Shown here: one piece after another, positions 55,738-64,000 of the stretch
Layout of the letters: every line of letters begins with the position of its first letter
Numbering within the stretch: position 1 is the stretch's first letter
Assembly: GCA_015178975.1 (NCBI GenBank)
Contig: WHVD01000291.1
Location: 1-64,000 of the forward strand
DNA from: Hysterangium stoloniferum
Taxonomy: Eukaryota; Basidiomycota; Agaricomycetes; Hysterangiales; Hysterangiaceae
DNA: 64,000 nucleotides
Direction of reading: 5' to 3'
Translations under genes and position numbers: made by a program
Notes under the pieces: model-generated
Databases searched by the model: none
What the model saw: the letters and a program-made list of their open reading frames with translations, nothing else
What the model was told of the DNA's origin: nothing

Positions 55738-58665
55738 AGCCTCATTGAGGTCATTGTCAATTTGTGTTCCTTGCATGGTTGTGGAGCCTACTCACCACCT
55801 GGTTTTAATGTGGTGATTGAATTGCATGCCCCCCTTTATGCTGCAAGATTAGGAACAGAATGTCCAATCTTCTATATGTATGTATAGCTGGAGGACAAGA
55901 GATTTCAACTCAATTGTGGCTCATTTAACAGATACTATATCATTTTATAATTCTAGAAAATTCAAGGATGTGAATGGGATTTTAATTTGATTAATCAGAA
56001 ATATTTTCTGCACTATCCAGGTTCCCAGCATTAACCTCATTGTTGAAGCTGTACAAATCAAGCTCTAGAGTATTATGAGTGAAACTGCAGTATGTGAAGT
56101 CGACACATTCAGTGACAGGTTTTATCATATTTCTGGAGGTATTTCTCACCCAAGGCAGTAATTAATATATTGCCTGTGATGAGGATGAGACTATCTGAGT
56201 CTAGGACATGGGCAGGTGGACATCTGAGCACACTTCATGATGGGAGCATCCCAGGCTCTAGTGTTTGTGTGTCAAACCTGATCTGTTTTCAGGTGGTATT
56301 CCCCCCCCCCCCCAATTGTCATGATGCTTCTCTGTCTAATCATTTATAGGTGACAACAATGGTCTGATGGTCTCCTAGTGACTGCAATCATCAATCTAGT
56401 GCCACCACCTACATCAAATACAAAAACAGCCCTTTTCTTCCCTGAAGAGATGCTTTTGTACAACTATAGGTATATGGATGAAATATCATCATAATAATAT
56501 TGACAGATTCACTGAAATGGCAAACCATCTGCAAATCTGTTTCTTGGGATGACTTGATACAGGCTGCTATTCAACACTGTGAATTGTTTGGGGATGGCTT
56601 AGTTGAAATGACCTTGGTCAATATTCACACTAGTGCTTGAGGAAGCCAAAGAAGCCTTGCAATGTGATTGTTGCCATTTTTTCTTTCAAGAATCAATGTG
56701 AATAAATATGTAATATGCCTCTGAAAATGCATCAATGAAGATGACCTGATGGGTTAGCCATCAATCTGGTACAACCGCTCTATACTGCACGTGGTGAAGA
56801 CAAAAGTCCAGTGATTCAACTGATGACACTTTTGGGGTGCATGTCCCAGACCAACCTACTGTATTTCTTCAGTCATCAGTTGTCATGGGCATCCTACCAG
56901 TGATAACAATAAATCATTTTACAGCGAATCAAATACCCATCTCTGCACTTGAAGAGTTATCATGGAGTTGTTTATTTTATTCAAGAGTTAACTGATGGTA
57001 CAAAGAAGGTATGGATTATTACTTTCATTGTTATTTATAAAGGATGCTGATTATGTATGGTTCATTAGATTCAATGAATGTCTGGGGACCTCTATGGATG
57101 TGTTGTATCACAACTACAGCATTCCACATCTACCCATACATTCAGTATCAGACATTTGCCATAATGGAGTTATGATCTACTCAGGATGTTTCGGAAATAG
57201 ATGACAATCTTTTATACCAGATAATATTGCTGTGAAACATGCCCTTATGTATTGTCTTTAGGACACCAGGAAGTTGCAGTGATAATGAGCATCATGGTGC
57301 TGTACTACATAGCCCAGAGCCACTCCCAGCCTGGAAGAGGATTTGTGGAAGCCTGTTGTCAAATAGGCTCACTGGTCTGGGCCAACACAGTTTGATAGGA
57401 CCATGGTGTATTGCTCAATGAACTCTGAATGATATACATGACAGGCAGTGTAGGGTAAGGAAAGAGAAGGAAAACTCCCCAGGGTATATATGCCATGCTC
57501 ATGTGGTAATAGAAACTAAAAGGGAAGACAAAAGGCAAATCCAACAAAAGGCAAACACAAACAATAGTGAGTGTGTAAGACTGGGGTGCCAGGCTTATAA
57601 TTCGCAATATTTACCTCACACATTCTGGCTGCCCACAGTTGTTCTTAAATAATTATATAAGCAATTTTATGATGAAGTGACAAAGTTATTTAAAGTAACT
57701 CCAGAAAATTGGCTCCACAAGTATAGTGTAAGGGGCCCAGTGGTGTGTGTTGAGTCCATATCTTCATTATACTTTGAAACCAGATTCTCAATGCTATTTT
57801 TCCATGGCTGCCCATCACCTTCCAGAGTGTCTGACCACCCAGCCTCCACTATGTCCAACGGAAGCTACTACAAACAATTTTACAGATCCCAATGGAGGCT
57901 GCAGTCTTATGTGCAGCATTTAAAATGTCTCTTTCTCATTAGTCTGAGGCTCTTTAATCTCTTGGTACCAGGCTCTCCAACATAGCCCACAATTATCAGC
58001 AATGTTGGATGTTTGGCAAGTTGTCATGGGATGTTTGCCATGGCCCTGTTTTTCTTCTCCTCACTTTCACCAATTTGGTGACAATCCCCTAACTTTCCTG
58101 TCACTCCAGACAAATAATGCATTCACACATCTAACAGACATTGGGATATTGTGCATGTCAATTTATACTGATTCCAATTGTATTCCTATGCCACATCTAG
58201 GCAAGAACATTCATCATCTCAATCTGATATATCATCATTCTGCTAACCATCATCTGTCTCCTTTCATTTAATTACCTATTTCATTTCCAGTCTCCATCCC
58301 TATTCCCACCAAACTGCATTTGGTAATGGGTGCTGTCATAGCCACATGGCTTTCACATCGTCACTCACTTTTGTGGTTAGTATGTTGCATCACAAGTCAA
58401 AGACTCAATTTAAGAACAGGGGACTCGGAGATCATGTAAATATCAACCGCATCACTGTGGGGGAACATCAGCTAAGTGTAATGATGAGACCCTTGGAAGG
58501 AGAGGGGGAGGTGAATATTGGGATTGGGTCGAGCATGATTTTGAAATAAGAGATATATATAGTGGTGGAAACCACGCTATATCATTGAAGTATAATGTAG
58601 ACCTCCTCAGCGCTCTTCTTTCTCTTCCCTCCGGTTTGGTGAACAACATCTATTTTTCAGTCTAA

Positions 58666-61092
58666 ACATGATGACAAGCCTTTGCTCACATGAAGAACTG
58701 TGTCTTTGAATGCACAGACCACTTTTCAGTCAGACATTATTTTCAGGCCGTTCAGCTGGTGTGGTGAGGTTCACTTTCACCCAATGATTTAGTCACGAGC
58801 TCCTTAGAGAGGCTCGGGGGGTTCTTCACGTTTCGGCACCTTGATTCGTATGATTACTTTGGAAATATTTTTATGTGTGGTGTCTACTATATTAGGCATT
58901 GTCCATAATTATGAAACCATAATCCGTAGAGACCCAGAAAATCTGGGGGTATGTTGTTTGTTCAGGTATGGTTATGCGAGGCATACCCGCAGCCATGACC
59001 GACCTTCAACGACCAGGCACTGTAGCCTCCTACGGTAGAGTGCCACCTAATAATACTAACATAATGCGAGATACAGGGTTACATCCGTATATACGCGAAA
59101 TCCTGGGGTACCTGTGTTTGCCACTAAAGCTCTTGTGACACCGTTGTATGACAGACAATGACATCCCAAGAATTAGCTACACACAACCACATGACGACAC
59201 GACACTGCCCCCAGGTATTGTGGACAAAAGCAAAAGCCTGCGACTCAACAACAAGTAGACACCAAAATAATAGGAAGAATATCAGACACATTGACCCCCC
59301 TCATCGCAATGCCCTCCGTAGAAACTCAAGACTCTGAGACAGAATTGTCTAGTCAGTAATGGCTATGAATCACGACCAATAGCCAACTACTTCCAATGCC
59401 ATACTGGCCCCATGCATGGTAATCTACGGGAGAGACATCAGCGGAAAGTAGCAAAGTGAACACTAAGTAGATAGAAAAGAGAAACAACCATAACAAGCCT
59501 TTATAAGCTTTGTAGTGCCTCTATTCTAGTCTGTCGTCATGGAGGTTTTAGGGCCCTGTCAATCAGTGGGCTCGTGTATGCAATGCAAGGGGCTCGGCCA
59601 ATGATGGTCTAGAATTATTCCGGAAAGCGGGAAAAAAAAATCAAAAAAGGGGTTTATGCAAAAGAAAGACATGTACAGGTGTCAGTTTACGAGAAGGGGC
59701 AAAAAGGTGTCTAATTCAGTTTTCCGAATGGGGATCCAATTTCTACCAGAAGTGATTCTAAAATCAAACGTGGCCGAAATAACATGTTCGTCACCTGTAG
59801 AGTGATGAAAGTCTGAAGGGATGGTGTAATAAATCATTTTCCAGCTCGTAGAATCACTTAGGGCTTTCGATTAAGCTTTGAGAAACTGTTCCTTGATAAA
59901 AGAAGTTCTGCAGTGTACATTCCGCTCCGAATTTAAGGTCACATTAGATACTCTCAGTGTGTCTCGACGAAAAAATACAACAATGGGGTACACATAATTA
60001 AAACTAAGTAATTAATAGGTCCACTTGCTACCGAATCGGCCGTTCATGTTCTCCTAACCTGTGCTCGAGAGGTCCTTCGTCCTACTAGCAACTTGGCGAA
60101 CTATTATTAGGCGGCTCACCACTGCTCTTGTTGTGGATATGGACGGATACTTAGGGCTTCCGATACGGGACGGAGTTCTGGGCTACTGCTATACATATTA
60201 AACGGAATTAGAGTCATGTGAAAGTGTGCGACTTAGTTCGTTGTACGTCATCATGATGAAGCAGAACGCGATTCTTTTGCTAAACCTCCTAATGTCATGA
60301 TCCGTGCTATGCTTCGAATTTCAAACGCCAAATCACATCACGAAAATGAAGGGGAAAGCCCAAGATCTCGTGACCATCGCTTAGTGTGTCTGCGTTTTAA
60401 CCTTCTTTAAGCTTTTGTTTAGTTGTCGTTCCTCATCGGTGTGGCTACCACCAACTCAAACGTCTTACTCAATAATAATTCACTGAGGACTAGTATTTAT
60501 CTTCTTTAATTTGTCTATAAACTCGCCCTGTACTCCGACGTTGAAATGAGTCGGAATTATAGGGATCTGGTCGTGTCAGCCAACGCCCGTGTGTGTTTGC
60601 CACATGAAGCTGATCATCAATAGACTTGTAAGCCCGACTGTGCATGCATCATCACCCTGATTCACACGTCTCAACGATTCCGTAGCCCCAGTGGTAGATA
60701 AGCGTGCCGCGCCAATGAAACGACCATTTGCTTCTTTTCTAGCACCTAGCCCCTTCAAAAACGTGTTCTCCTCACCTCATTTGTTCCGCATGCCTCATGC
60801 CTCATCCCCTTGATTCGTTTTCGTTGCAAAATGTTTTCTAGATGGAACGTTAGTGCAGATGTCACAAAGCCGATGGCATAGCGGCGGTCACGGTAGTGGT
60901 TGGAGCAACTCTACTTGCCATTAGGTACCAAGCATGCATACACAACTATGTAGAAATTTAAAGTTTTCAGCCAAGATATATTGACATAGCCTTGTGAATT
61001 TATCCTTTTGTCATTGCAAATACTAGTACAAAAAAAGTAATGTGCAGTATCAAGACACAGTTCTTCATCTGAACAAAGGCTTGTCATCATGT
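58666..61092. mobile_element. Second copy of the 2.4 kb inverted-repeat segment
   Basis: Inverted repeats at 58666-58705 and 61053-61092 bound an interior nearly identical to 6045-8389 in the same orientation. It moved as part of the large duplication, not independently. Confidence 0.6.
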
Positions 61093-61419
61093 AAGCACGA
61101 TCGTGGACAAATTGAGGAAGAGTGGTAACAATATTAATTTGGCGCTGCCATCTGTACTGTCGGTTCAGAACTACTACTACTACTACATAATTGACGTTTA
61201 TTTTATAATAATATCGGGCTCAAATTATGCAATTTGCGTGCTGGGAACATTCTTCTTCGAATCTATCGCTGCGTCCTCCTTGGAATTTTTAAGATTTAGA
61301 TTGAAGGGTCTTTAAGTCCGCCACCTGATGAGCTGTCACATCTGTCACAGCCTCATAAATCCCTATCCTCTTCCACTAGCACGCCCGTCATCAACCGCGA
61401 CCAAATACTTTTCATAAAT

Positions 61420-64000
<2,581 letters not shown>

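Overview
The window looks like nuclear DNA of a basidiomycete fungus, most likely an agaricomycete. Its genes carry many introns of about 50-60 bases, it has a chromovirus-type Ty3/Gypsy element whose pol ends in a chromodomain, and it holds DUF2235 hydrolases and HeLo/MLKL-like N-terminal domains of the kind agaricomycetes expand. No genus can be fixed by reading. It is a repeat-rich accessory region built largely of nested and rearranged segments, with few intact genes.

The dominant structure is a direct duplication. Bases 1-10577 recur at 52668-63232 almost unchanged. Both copies hold a Gypsy relic, a 2.4 kb segment bounded by 40-base inverted repeats, and an intron-containing ISWI-type chromatin remodeller. 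Copy 1 of ISWI keeps an open frame through exon 9 and is cut off inside the next intron. Copy 2 runs on to the right window edge with the missing helicase part, but has three frameshifts. A third copy, inverted and broken, lies at 36933-42544.

From 10.6 to 34 kb the DNA is a mosaic of dispersed repeats (called R1, D2, E2, M1 and S here), repeated in several orders and both orientations. Inside it are three related loci of a DUF2235 alpha/beta hydrolase. Locus A (14079-16002) splices into an open 458-residue protein with a Ser-Asp-His triad. Locus B (19151 onward) has lost most of the hydrolase. Locus C (22200-23860) is chimeric, lacks the region of the catalytic Ser, has Tyr for the catalytic His, and carries a hairpin element. 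Further right come a sulfotransferase-like relic, a PIF/Harbinger transposase with one intron, two diverged copies of an unknown minus-strand gene, and a HeLo/MLKL-like domain relic.

From 34 to 52.6 kb lie foldback elements, tRNA-Lys-derived sequences, the inverted third copy, a Tc1/mariner transposase split by an LTR element with a 5-base target duplication, a decayed Gypsy chromovirus with an extra ORF after pol, and pyrimidine-rich minisatellite DNA. The only gene with a credible intact product is DUF2235 locus A; almost everything else is relic or mobile.
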